Shown: one piece after another, positions 23,677 to 35,514 of the stretch
How the letters are laid out: each line of letters starts with the position of its first letter
Numbering within the stretch: the stretch's first letter is position 1
Notes under the pieces: generated by a model
Told to the model about the DNA's origin: nothing
What the model saw: only the letters and a program-made list of their open reading frames with translations
Database searches by the model: none
Program-made: the position numbers and the translations under genes
Source of the DNA: Boletus sp. NGJ
Taxonomy: Eukaryota; Basidiomycota; Agaricomycetes; Boletales; Boletaceae
Direction of reading: 5' to 3'
Assembly (NCBI GenBank): GCA_019096195.1
Contig: JAGTXK010000094.1
Location: 62,001-126,000, forward strand
DNA: 64,000 bases

Positions 23677-26034
23677 TAAGCACTATGTTACTGTCCAGTA
23701 CTGTCCAGCACTGGACAGTTAGTTCTGTTTTTACTAATGTACTCTCCTTTGCAGATCCCTTCACTGATAAACCTTTGCCAATGTTTTACAACAAGTATGG
23801 TTTCCATGTGTTTATGTCAACATTCCCATTACTGTCAACAATACATTCATGTCACCAAAACTGGAATGCCTCATACTCCACATGAATAGAGGAAATCCAT
23901 GGCTGATAAGCACTCTTATACTATTTAGATACCCTAATTTCTGATTTGTCATCTAGTAGTGATTCAATTGCTTGCCCATACATGCAGACTTACAACTTAC
24001 TTGAAGATTGTGTCATGGATTCACATGGGTGCTTTGCTCAATGTGAACTTGGCAATGCTTTGGAGGTGCATATGAGACTTTTTCATCAATTTCATACTCA
24101 GCTTAGCACTGAACTCCTCATCTAGCTTGTCATCATCCAGGTCAGTCTTATAAATAATAATGAACCATGACTGATTAGTACAGTACCTGGTTGAGTAATT
24201 CATAACTTATACACCCACCAGCTCATTTAGTAAAAGACAAAGTGGTGGAGCATTTCACTTTTTTGTCCTTCTCTAACAACACACCCATTGCCTTGATACA
24301 GCCATATAGCTGGCCAACAATAAGGTCTGATGTATATAACTACTCCAAGTGAAAACAGTCATTTGCAGAGTAGACAACAGCAAATATTGCATTTTCACTG
24401 AAGATATTCTAAGTAAACAAATAAAAATATACAAACCAGTCAAATGATGGCACCATGGCATTGTTCACTCTGCAAGATTCCTCATAAGCATTTGACACCT
24501 TCATGAGAACTTGTGTGAGAATTCTTTCTGCACTCTCTCATATCTCCACTATGACAGATATCTGCAGGATGTGATACTGGATGGATAACTGTAATTTTTA
24601 TGAGGATCAGGTACATAACTACTGGATGAATCTTTTTCGCAGCCTTTGATTTATCTGGAGGACAGATGTACTGTAAATGCTAACAAATAAGTTTAGGTTC
24701 TCAACACAAACCTGCCATTTGAGTGCTGCCATAGTTTCATTGACTTGGGATGCTTTCTGCAAACCAAGGTTCTTGGAATGCAAGTTGAGACAATACTGTA
24801 ATGCCTGCAATAAATGGAATTCCATGCACTTTAAAATAAATCCTTCAGATGCACCACTAGCTTGAACATGTTAAACACTGCTTGTATTTTAAGTTTTGTC
24901 ACTGGTGTCTGTAGATGGACAGGCTAGGCAAAAAATTACTAAGTTATGATAAGCTCATTGGAACATGGTTGAACTTACAGGTCTCATGACTTGCACAAAC
25001 TTTTCCTGTAAGGAATTGAAAGGTGTAGCCACAAATTTCACACTGGAATATCCTAGCAGGTTTGAACAGAGTTCAAGTTAATGCTAATTCTTACAGCAAA
25101 CAGAAAATATAACATACCTTAAGAGATTCTTCATGTGGATTGGATGCCCACTTGATGCATTTGGAACCCTCATATGTGTCCAGCTATGGAAATGACTTTG
25201 AGCAGCCAACACAACAAACCATTGCATGAAGGCCAGGCACCACTCAAGCTGGTGTTTACCAGCCCACTTTTATGTTCTGCACAGCACAGATGATGAAATA
25301 AGGTTAGCCATAAGCATATTAGGCAGAGCAAAGAGAGCAAGGGTCACAGCTTGATTGAAAAAGTTTTTTATTGCAAGTGGTTTGTTGAGCTTTGCAACTA
25401 CAATGAATGAATGCACTTGACCTGGAGCATATTTCTAATGTAGAAGTTAAGCTAGAACACCAGAATCTGTGCTTACACTTACTGTTCAGCATTGAGTTGT
25501 TATTGGAGTATGTTAACTATATCAAGGGCAGCAGAGATTACAGCATTATTTCGTCAGTGGTCTTATCATCACTGTCTCGGGGCATTTTCCAATTTTCATA
25601 TTGCCATTGGAAAAATACTGTCCTGTAACTAGAGTGTACTTACACTTGGGTGGTGACAAACCATACTCAACCAGAGTTCCTGATATGTCAGGCAGGTGGA
25701 TGGCAGTACAATGTTAGATGGAGATGTTAATGATACTGTGTCATAGGTGTCCAAATAGTTCAGATGCATGTGACAGGAAGGTGCTGCACTGGGGCGTTAA
25801 CAGTGAACACAATAGTGATGGAGAAGAGGAAGTCACATACACTATGGAATCATTTGGATGGCAATGGACACCATGCCTATGATGGCAAACTCATGCACCA
25901 TGGGCTGCAAAGGGGTTGGCACTGGGTGGCAGCATTGGCATCTTCATTGATGGTAGAATGTGGATGGGATACAATCAGGAACCTATGCCATTGTTTCTTC
26001 AAACTCTCTGAAGAGTACAATAACACAGGTAAGA
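23677..26034. other. AT-rich spacer between the two Tc1 elements
   Basis: Apart from the decayed coding fragment on the minus strand, no gene or repeat end was recognised. A short palindromic CTGTCCAG(T/C)ACTG motif lies at about 23693-23718. Confidence 0.4.
23880..25300 (-). pseudogene. Decayed multi-exon coding fragment, family unknown
   Basis: One minus-strand stretch translates without stops from about 25263 to 25127 and is rich in aromatic residues (LEWCLAFMQWFVVLAAQSHF, then HSWTHMRVPNASSGHPIHMK). Farther along the same strand, about 24825-24620 holds a helical Leu/Asn-rich segment and about 24200-24020 an acidic/Lys segment. Stops and frame changes separate them. The base composition and setting suggest a transposon passenger or an old transposase, but I do not recognise the family. 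Limits are approximate. Confidence 0.3.
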
Positions 26035-26378
26035 TACAGTAACTCCCAAAACTGTTCCAATACCTAACCCTGATGCAGTGCACAAAGTGCACTGCAAACA
26101 CCCGTGGGAATTTCGCTTGGCTTTGGTGGGACAAATAATAGTACATACCACTGGCTACCTATGGGCGCTTGGATCATGTGATTTGATTCAGAGGAAGTGG
26201 AGATATGGCTATTTTAAAACAGCAACTACATTGGAACAGTTTTGGGACTTTTGATGTGAGCATTAGAATCTTTATGATATTTGCTGTTGTTTGGTGGTAC
26301 AAACAAAGATATACATATACATATCATGTCTGAGTCTAAAAATGTTCCCACACTTCTTGACTCTTACCCACTACCATC

Positions 26379-28275
26379 ATGCAATCTCCCTCTGCCACTC
26401 AAAAGAACACTATTCTCTCTCAACTTGATTCTGGCCATTCTATCCGCTCTATTGCCTCTAGTACAGGTGTTGGCATTGCCACCATCTCTAGGCTTCGTTC
26501 CAAGGAGCATTCTGACCTTCAAAAGTCTGCTGAAGGCTATCCATCAAAGCTTTCCTCTGTTAATATTCATCATACTGTTTGCCTTATCTCCAGTAATAAG
26601 GCAGAGAATGCTGTTCAGGTCACCAAAGCTCTCTCCACTATCACCAACCAGCCTCTCCATCCTAAAACAGTTCATCGTCATTTGAAAAAGATTGGTATGA
26701 AAGCTGTAGTTAAGTCCAAACACCCACTACTCTCTGCCAAACATTGCAAGGCTTGGTTGGACTTTGCTTATGCTCATAAGGACTGGACTCTAGAAGACTG
26801 AAAGCAGGTGGTATGGTCTGATGAGACAAAAATCAATTGTCTTGGGTCAGATGGTCACAAATGGGCATGGAAAAAGCCAGGAGAGGAGCTTAGTGACAGA
26901 TTAGTTGAGGGGATTTTGAAGTTTGAATGGGGTTCTTTGATGTTGTGGGACTGTATGGCTTGGAATGGGGTTGGCTATGCAACCGAGATTGATGGTAGGA
27001 TGGATGGTGATCTCTACCTTCAAATTTTGAAGGATGAACTCCAGGATTCCTTGGAGTTCTATGATCTGAATCCTCCTGATGTTATCTTTCAACAAGATAA
27101 TGACCCCAAGCATACTTGCAAAAAGGTCAAGGAGTGGCTGGAAGAGCAGGAATTTAGGACCATGGTATGGCCTGCACAGTCTCCTGACCTCAATCCCATA
27201 GAACATATCTGGCTTCACCTCAAAAGGAAGCTGGCAGACTATGAGGAGCCTTCTAAGGGAATAGAGGAGTTGTGGAGAAGAATTGAAAGGAACTTGCAAT
27301 GGACAAAAGAAAGAAGCCTAGATCCAATACCTCAAGCATTGCTAACCAAAGCAATGTGTGAGAGAGAAAAAGGCAATTTCAAGACTAAGTGAAACAGGAT
27401 ACTCTACTGGCTACTTATATACTACTGATAGTGGCACATGGACTATGCTATACTATGACATCATAGGTACTAGGTATGACATCACAGGAACGAGAAATGT
27501 TAGTGTCCAATAGCAGAAGAAAGAAATGGTGGAATGAGGTGCATGCAGTATATGCATGTGAGTGAAATGTAGTCCATGATGCTCTAGGCATGGCTATGTT
27601 GTGATATATCGGGGGGACTAATAGATAGAGATGCAAGGTGAAATAGAAGGGGAAATCTAAGTGTGGGGCTTCCAAAGGGTTCCAGGGGTGGTTCCAGTTG
27701 GGAAGCTCAGAATACTCAGAATGCTCAGGATGGTTCCGGTCAGAGACTCAGGATGGTTGGAGCATTCGGAATATGTACCCTATAAATAACTTGGTGATCT
27801 AGCGTTGCTTGATCAGTACTTGCGTAATATACTGAGTGCTGCATCAGGTGCGGTCTACAGGCCTTGTGTGGATACCGAGCGTTGCATCAGGTATGTCCAT
27901 GGGGTGTTGTAGTTTAGAGGCATGTGGGCCTATGCTTGTGGTGGTAAATGCCAGGGTTAGCTGTGAAGCTATTTGGTGTTGTAGTGTAGTGGGTACAATG
28001 AGGGTACAGCTAGTGAAAGCATACATAGGTATAGATGGTGGTGTGGTGTATCATATGGTGGAGGATACGATGATGAGCAAGCATATCATCTGTAGGTAGT
28101 GCAAGAGTGTAGAGAGGGTGTAGTGATAAATAGTAGGTATCAATGGTAAGCATTTCAAGAACTCAGGAAGAAATAGAATGAGATACCAGCTGAGGTGTGT
28201 CAGTGATTGATTGAAAGCATGCCTAGGAGGGTTCAGGCAGTGCTTAAAGCCAAAGGAGGATATACCAAGTACTGA
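26379..28275 (+). pseudogene. DD34E Tc1 transposase of element A, nearly open but interrupted
   Basis: The start is at 26379 (MQSPSATQKNTILSQL) and a helix-turn-helix region follows (SIRSIASSTGVGIATISRLR). The catalytic residues are present: [19 protein letters not shown] and SPDLNPIEH, with 34 residues between second Asp and Glu. A single in-frame TGA at 26799-26801 replaces the Trp expected in WTLED(W)KQVVWSDE; otherwise the frame is open to 27283, where a solo LTR enters. The remaining C-terminus lies beyond the LTR at 28158-28275 (EIPAEVCQ, then LIESMPRRVQAVLKAKGGY). That piece has a one-base gain with a TAG near 28173 and a TGA at 28204-28206. Several of the stops are G-to-A or C-to-T type changes. 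Confidence 0.88.
27284..28157 (-). mobile_element. Solo LTR, TGAAA family, copy 3 (inside Tc1 A transposase)
   Basis: This fossil LTR of 874 bp has TGAAA/TTTCA ends, with flanks AGAAT/AGAAC matching at four of five bases. Transposase A's frame stops at its left edge and the canonical Tc1 C-terminus resumes at its right edge, so the boundaries are well supported. It is colinear with copy 1 and reverse to copies 2 and 4. The first 108 bases happen to stay open in the transposase frame, which makes the transposase look as if it had an unusual C-terminus. Confidence 0.82.
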
Positions 28276-28316
28276 TATATACCAAATACCCTTATGATAA
28301 TCAAAAGTTTCAAAAC

Positions 28317-29239
28317 TGTTACGGTTACCGAAGGGGGTACATCTTTTCCCCTTCCCTCTCCCCCCGTGGGCCTATGGGACGACCTCTTCTTCGACTCAGA
28401 CCAGGGATTCCCCTGGGATTCCCCCGCAACCCCAACTCAGGCATCGCCCCATTCGGAACTACCTTTCTAGGAAGTTACTTGTAACTCCCTTTTTAGGAAC
28501 CTACCCATTTGGTATGGACACCGCCTTCCTATTTCATTGATACGTATCTTCCTTCCGAATCTGATCATTGACATTGCCTCCTCAGCTGTGTTCTCTCGTA
28601 CACAGCCCAGTATTCCTACCTTCCTGTTTCGATTCATGCCTTGATCCACTTATGGTAATCTCTCGTCTGCGACTCGATATTACTATACTCGTCACAAAGC
28701 CTGCCCTAGAGGGGCAAGGTCTATAAATAGGGACACGGGCCCTTCATGTAACCTTAACCTAGATCTACACATCTTCCCGTGTAATCTACAGCTTCTCCCG
28801 CCAAGGTTCCACTTCACCTCAGAAGCCTTCTCCCGTGCTCTGGAGGTACTCGCCCTCGTGCTTGTGATCATCCTCCTCTTCACTTCGCACTTGTGCGCTG
28901 TCGTTGCCGTAACCGGCTCCTAAAGCTTCGGCAACTCCAACAACCAACAGGGGTTGGTCATAGTAGGTCAGGACTCCGCCACTGACCCAGTAAGACCGGG
29001 ACTCCACCACCGGCAATCCAGCAAGACCGGGACTCCGCCACCGGCATTCCAAATCCGAGACTCCGCCATCGGTCGTAGAGGTAACACAGCGCTCTACGTA
29101 AAGCTAGCAGTGGTCCCCAGTCAGAGGGTATTTGGGCCTCTGGAGATTAAGTGATCTCTTCCTCAAGCCTGCTAGTCCGGTAATCCAACAGGTGTTGGGA
29201 TTATACAGGAATGTGTCCCAATTGTTACCCGGCGTAACA
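28317..29239 (+). mobile_element. Solo LTR, TGTTAC family, copy 1 (in right repeat of Tc1 A)
   Basis: This fossil LTR of 923 bp has ends TGTTACGG...GGCGTAACA and an exact 5-bp duplication AAAAC (28312-28316 and 29240-29244). Rejoining is clear because the interrupted inverted repeat of element A has an intact counterpart at 26037-26250. TATA-like TCTATAAATAGGG lies near 28718. A short imperfect tandem (GACCGGGACTCCGCCACCGG-like units) is at about 28970-29065. No internal region remains, so it arose by LTR-LTR recombination or similar. Confidence 0.9.
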
Positions 29240-29448
29240 AAAACTGTTCCAATGTAGTTGTTGTTTTAAAATAGCCATATCTCCACTTCCTCCAGATCAA
29301 ATCACATGATCCAAGCGCCCATAGGTAGCCAATGGTATGTACTATTATTTGTCCCACCAAAGCCAAGCGAAATTCCCACGGGTGTTTGCAGTGCACTTTG
29401 CGCACTGCATCAGAGTTAGGTATTGGAACAGTTTTAGGAGTCACTGTA

Positions 29449-31066
29449 CAGTACACCACTACAACAACAAAGAATCAAGCACCAAAAGTGTAGAATTTAT
29501 GCCCTGATGCTTGAAGGCATAGATGACATTGAGTGTTAGATATTGAAGACCAAGTGGGAAATGAGAGCACAGCTAGTAAAGTATACTCAGTTGTTGTGCG
29601 ATGCAATGGACTGATTTGTATTCACCTAGTAAAATATACTATGTACAGTGTAAGCCAAATGGGAGGGTAATAAGTAGAGTAGTAGCTCACCTCAGTCATT
29701 GTGCAATGCAATAGACTAAGGGGAGCGATTGCTCATTCCTACATATATAAGATACTATGGCTAAAAGTTTGAAAGATATCCTGAACTGTGGAAAGGGGGC
29801 GGTATAGCATACTACATTGCGAGTGAACACACAGCACATAGAATATAATTGGTAGTAATCACAAGAGCAAAGTGTACACTTGTATTCCAACATCAAGAGC
29901 AGTAACAGTCTTGCACTTGGCATGCTCAGTGTATGTGATCGAGTCACAGATCACCTGTAATAATACTAATCAGCCTTGGGCAAAGGAAGTATTTGAACCA
30001 ACATTTTCAAGGAAGATCTTGAGAACACCTAGGGTATAGCACAGGTGGGGGCAACACTGTGGGTGTAGAGGGTATGGGTACAGCAGGTATAGATACAGTG
30101 TAGGTCTCTTCATAAAAATGAGACCAGAGATACACTTCACACCTCCACAACATGCAAGATGATAAAGAGCAGGCTTTGTGATACCTAGCTGCAACACTTC
30201 AAATCTTGAGACTTACCCAGAATGTTATCATGGAGAATCTTGCAGTGACACTTGGAAGTCGGCACCACCATTTCCGAGACCCTGTCTTCTAGTCAGACAT
30301 ATGGCTTGATCCAAGTATGAGTCTACTTTTCCATGGCCAGACATTTTCCAAGGGCTGAGCAGTGTGTGATTGTGGTTGCTGTGCGTCGCAGTTGAGGCAG
30401 TACGGCACTTTCAAAACTCCGATTTCGTGAATTTTATTTTGCTATGTACGAAATTATAACCTGATCCTTCTCGGCCACCGTACCGGTCCCATGTTCAAGC
30501 TCAAGCCGGTAGAAGTGCACATCAATCTTGCCTGGTGGACTTGAATTGTGCCGCCTGGCCCGAGGACCCCCGCGGCAATCCCCGGGGCATCGGGTAAATA
30601 CAAATCCCTGAAATGCGAATCGGTAATACTCCACACACCCCGCCAATGTCCGGCAGTACTGCAATTAGGTTTTAATTGCACTTGCGCCGCTTGTAGTCCG
30701 CTACCTTATCTAGTGACCAATCGATCATGAGTAATATCTGACCGATCTTCGTCAAGGTCGTATGTATCAAGTCTCTTAAACTCCTCTTATTGTTTCCGAG
30801 CCAACTTACTAACCTTACTAACCTCCGGACGAGGACAGATACTTACCGGAGTCGACCTTCTCGCGCTGTCCACCTAATTGTACGTACGGCTCTTCAAGTC
30901 GCATGTGATGTTGCAGGAATGACTTCCCGGTGGGTTCTCCCGGACGACTTCCCCTTGTAGTAGCCCACTTTCTCCGCTCACTGCTAGCCCGCTCCCTTAT
31001 AAAAGCCCTTGTTTCGAGTATGCCATCCATCCATCATAAAGTTACCCACTGCGTCTTTCGCCAAGC
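29449..31066. other. Intergenic, right edge of transposon island
   Basis: The AT-rich composition continues to about 30200 and then changes to that of ordinary host sequence. A minus-strand frame near 30680-30450 looks protein-like but has no recognised motif and no start or splice support. The last 150 bases hold the reductase promoter, with TTATAAAAG at about 30995. Confidence 0.45.
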
Positions 31067-34000
31067 ATGGATTCTACCGTTCTCGAGTTCCCTCCTCTCG
31101 ATTACTCGCTCCTGTTCTCTGACCTGATCAACTTCCATATGGAAAGAAATCCGTCTTTTCCAGCCTTCGTTTACGCGAACGAGAGCGTTCCCGACACATT
31201 GACTGAAATCTCCTTTCTCGAATTCGGTCGAGCCGCTCACAGAATTGCACATGCTCTCCACCCCTCCCGTCATGGTCTAGACGGGGAAGTTGTAATGGTC
31301 ATTGCTAACACAGATACCCTGTTGCACCATGCCGTGGTCACGGGCTTATCGGTCGCTGGATGCATTGTGCGTTCGTATCTATCTTTTTTAGGTCCTGTTC
31401 TCATATTCCAGTCTAGCCATTTCTGGTCTCTTCTAGGAATTCTGCTGCGGCTGTTGTTAATATGATGAAGAAAACTGAATGTACACATATCGTAACGCTT
31501 CATCACGCTCATAAAGGGCTTATCGATAGCGTTCGCCGCGAAAACGAGGGAGCCGAGCTGACAGTTCATGAACTCCCTACGTTGCGTTATGCTTTTCCAA
31601 AGCTTGGGCAAGAGGTCGCGGCTGATGCTTTTATTCTGTATCCCCCCCCATTGAAACGTCCAGACTTGGATTCTCCGGCCATCTACATTCATTCCTCGGG
31701 TAGCACTGGATTCCCTAAACCCATTGCTCACAGCCACAGAATTCAAATCCAATGGTTGGCGCAGTGTATGTTGCCATGTACCACTTGACAATACCCATCG
31801 TTGCTGACTCTCTGTAGCCAATCTGCGTCTATACTATGCTAAGTTTCCTTCTCCGCGTCGGATGGGCTCCATGGCGCTGCCCCCATTCCATTCCTACGGT
31901 CTCGTTGCCGAGCTTTATACACCAATTTCCTGCCTTGTTTCCACTGTGGTCTATCCCCCGCGTACGGAGAACGATCCACTCGCCAAGCCTGTGATACCTA
32001 CGAGCGACAACATGATTGAGTGCCTCAAGAAAGTGGAATGTAACGCCCTCATGACGGTTCCGACATTCCTTGAACAGATGGCCACGTCAGAGGGGGCTAT
32101 CGAGGTCTTGAAGAAACTAGAACTTGTGGTACGTGCATTCTAACGCAATATTTCCTTTCTCTGGCTCAGTGTCTCCAGAATTTTGGTGGTGGCCCTCTAC
32201 CTGTCAAGGTCGGCGAGAAGTTGTGGGCTGCTGGGGTACAAATCTCGAGTGGTTATGGCGGAACAGAATTTGGAGTCCCCGTGGCAACGGCTAGCAAGCA
32301 AGATATCGCTGACGGTGATTGGATGTGGTTGCGTTTCTCAGACGACGTGAAAATCAGGTGGGGCCCACAAGGAGACGATACATATGAGTTGCAAATCTTA
32401 GTATGAGATATTTCACGCCGCAATGTTCTCCGGAAATACTAACAAGCTCGATCAGACCACAGAAAATCACCAGATGGCGGTGGAGAATCTCCCTGATGTG
32501 AAGGGATATGCCACTTCAGATGTCTTTGTGAAGCACCCAACTAAGGACATATGGAAGATGTAAGTTGCCCAGCTGGTCTTATACCAAAGTAGTATTCATA
32601 CCCCTGTTTCTCGACGTCAGTGTTGGAAGAACCGACGATGTCATCATGCTTGCGTCTGGAGAGAAGACGGTTCCTGCTCCAATGGAGGGCATCATTGGGT
32701 CTTCCCCACTAGTGCAAGGTGTTGTCATGTTCGGACGGGAGCGAAACCAAGTTGGTGTTCTCATCGAGCCTCGCCCGGAGCACGCTATCGATGTCAACAA
32801 CGAGAAAGCCGTGGCCGAGTTTAGAAATCAGATCTGGTATGTACTTCATCTATGACTTGGAAAGCTCGTTAACTGAAGTGGACAAAGGGATGTGATCGAA
32901 GAGGCCAACAAACCGTCGCCAGCGTTCAGTCGTATTTTCAAGGAGATGATTCTAATCGCGGGCCGTGAAAAGCCTATGTTACGTGCTCCCAAGGGTACTG
33001 TTGTACGCAAAGCGACTCTCGATGCTTACGAAGCAGAGATCAACGCATTGTGAGTCATTGTATCACGTGTGTGTGGACATGGATCTTAGACTTTTTGGAG
33101 ATATGATGCTGTCGAAGCAAGTTCGGCGGCTCCAGATGGCTCGGCTGGTCCGTCAGCGTGGACTAGCGAAGTGATTGAAGAATGGCTGCTAGAACACGCT
33201 CGTGCCATCAGCCCCAACGATGATGTTGATCCCCATGCTGATCTGTTTGCCCAAGGCTTTGATAGGTGCGTGGTCTCCCAGGATAACGAAGTTGAAGACA
33301 CTGACCGTGCCTTTTCCCGCAGTTTGAGTGTCACATATCTTCGAAACCGGTTGCTAGGTGCCCTGCGAAAATCGCCAGACCCAGAGATCAAGAAGGCAGC
33401 CGCTCACGTTCCTCCAAACGTCATTTTTGACAACCCTACCATTCAACTACTCAGTTCACGTATTGTTGCTCTCGTCAACGGCAACGGTGCTGGACAGGCG
33501 GAAGATTTCATAGGGCAACATAAGCAAGCCATCAATGCTATGATCGAGAAATACTCCATAGGCTTAGACGGGCCTGTTGATGGTGTATTGCCCAGCAGCC
33601 AATTGGTGGGGCCTGCTGCTGTACTACTCACCGGAACAACGGGCGGTCTTGGATCTTTTTTGCTCTCGGAGCTTCTCGAAAGCCCAATGGTTCAGCGCGT
33701 ATTTGCTTTCAATCGTCCCTCTTCTACAAAATCTATCGAGGAACGACAAAAGTCGGCTTTCAGAGACAGGGGACTTCCGATAGACCTGTTGAACTCGAAT
33801 AAACTTGTCTACGTCGAAGCCGACGCGTCTCTGGACAAGTGCGGCCTGACTCCAGCTCAGTATGAAGAGGTAGGGTTAACCCTTGGCTTTGCCAATGATA
33901 CATTTACATTCATTGACATGTCATTCGCAGATCCGGAATTCCGTCACGTTGATCATACACAACGCGTGGCGCCTCGACTTTAACTTGTCTATATCCTCCT

Positions 34001-35022
34001 TTGAGGAAAACATTCGGGCGTCGCGGAATCTGGTCGACCTCGGTCTAGGTTCACGCCAAAATCAGAACCTCCGCTTCTTGCTCACTTCTTCGATCGGATC
34101 CGCGCAGTCTTGGGATAACTCAAAAGGGCCTTTCCCAGAGGGAGTCCAACTTGACTCTTCAGTTGCCATCGGAGCAGGTTATGGAGAGGGCAAATACGTC
34201 ACTGAACGAGTGAGCCATGGTGCGGTATCTAATTAGAAAATCGGTGCTGATACAATTTGATAGATCATTGTGAAGAGTGGCTTGCATGCGACTTCCCTTC
34301 GCATTGGCCAAATCGCTGGTGGACTAGGTGGATCTTGGGCCACGACAGATTGGTTCCCGATCCTTGTCAAATCCAGCATCACCCTCGGTGTGCTCCCGGA
34401 GGCCACCGGTGTAAGTGCCATGATAAATCCTACACGTTGACGATAGTAAGTACTCATGTCGATCTAGGCTGTGTCGTGGCTGCGCGAGGAAGAAGTAGCC
34501 ACTACCATTTTGGAGACGGCCTTTGGAAAAGAGGCGCCGCCTCCAGCGCTCAATATTGTCAACCCTCGCAGTGCCCCTTGGGCAGAGATCATTGCTTTCG
34601 TGCGACGCTCGATCATCAAGCGAAAGGCGCTCGGTGACGATGTCCTTCCGGTCGTTCCATTCGGGGATTGGTTTGCGCTGTTGGAGAAGAAGGCGAAGAA
34701 CGCTTCGGAAGACGATCTGGTGAAGATCGTGAGTAGATCCCATACGCTGTCCGATAACTGTATTGATCATCGATAACGTGCCGAACCTTGCTCGACATAG
34801 CCGGCTATCAAGCTTCTCGAGTTCTTCCGCGCGTTGGCGCGGGGAGACCAGGCTATCCGGAGCATGGGGGCTGGTACCACTGACACGGAGGCAGCGGGGA
34901 TGACGAACTTTAGTACCTTCAAGGTGCAGCAAGTCAGTCCGACGATGGCGAACATGCGAGCGATTGGCGAGGTGGAGGCGGACGCGTGGGTGGGGTACTG
35001 GATTTCGAAAGGTGCTTTCTAA
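31067..35022 (+). CDS. Adenylate-forming reductase (A-T-R, NRPS-like)
   Basis: This multidomain enzyme activates a carboxylic acid as AMP ester, loads it on a carrier domain and releases it by NADPH-dependent reduction to an aldehyde or alcohol; the substrate is unknown. Thirteen exons (31067-31366, 31417-31765, 31818-32128, 32170-32400, 32456-32559, 32621-32836, 32888-33049, 33101-33265, 33323-33869, 33931-34209, 34264-34410, 34468-34728, 34801-35022) sum to 3294 nt, 1097 residues. The adenylation domain shows SSGSTGFPKP (about residue 193), GYGGTEFG (about 347) and VGRTDDVI. The carrier domain has DLFAQGFDSLSVT, with the phosphopantetheine Ser at about 613; its AGT codon is split by the intron at 33266-33322. 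The reductase domain has the nucleotide loop TGTTGGLGSF (about 715), IHNAWRLDFN (about 805) and the catalytic Tyr/Lys in GAGYGEGKYVTER. No condensation domain is present, as usual for this basidiomycete class. All key residues are intact. Confidence 0.93.
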
Positions 35023-35514
35023 CAAGTGGTCGACGCGGAGACGAATGTACGATTGTATTTTTGAGCTGTGAGCTTTGGTCATTTGTAACGCTAGCGTACG
35101 CGACGAAAGAACCGTCTGTTGAGATTGACCGACAGGGGAGAGCATACTACGACGAAATTGGCCGCCAACATGGTCACAAATGAGTCACGATTCAAGCATG
35201 AAAATGTTTCGGTGGCCATCAATTCACAGGCCCAATAGTACCAAGACACTAGATTGTAGCGATAGGTTGACCGGTCTGATCAACGGTGAATGGAACCCGA
35301 AAACAGAGATGATCTAGTAGGTACAGACGAAACCAAAGAGGGACCAAACACGAGGTCAATAGCATGTCTTTGACGTGGGTATGCCCTGAATTCTCCGGTC
35401 TGAACATCTGACCACTTGCACAAAAACAGAGTGACCTACCGTCGGTACTACGTTCATCCTGCCGCGCACCAACCGAGAAGTAAGCACATCATCGAGTGGC
35501 GAGACGCTCCGCCC
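35023..35514. other. Convergent 3' intergenic region
   Basis: This lies between the tail-to-tail reductase and MFS genes. No coding or repeat signal was seen. Confidence 0.5.

Larger units (their letters stand above)
26037..29446 (+). mobile_element. Tc1/mariner element A with two LTR insertions
   Basis: Inverted repeats of about 210 bp (26037-26250 and the split right copy 28290-28316 plus 29245-29446) begin CAGT(A/G)ACTCC(C/T)AAAACTG. TA flanks both ends (26035-26036 and 29447-29448). Inside is a transposase on the plus strand. A TGAAA-type solo LTR interrupts the transposase near its C-terminus, and a TGTTAC-type solo LTR interrupts the right inverted repeat. Net length without the LTRs is about 1.6 kb. 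Overall this copy is better kept than element B. Confidence 0.88.

Noticed and set aside
27287-27392. Unusual C-terminus of Tc1 A transposase
   Set aside because: It is the edge of an inserted solo LTR read in frame; the normal Tc1 C-terminus reappears at 28158-28275.
30434-30681. Minus-strand protein-like frames upstream of the reductase
   Set aside because: No start, splice signals or recognised motif; two overlapping frames look equally plausible.
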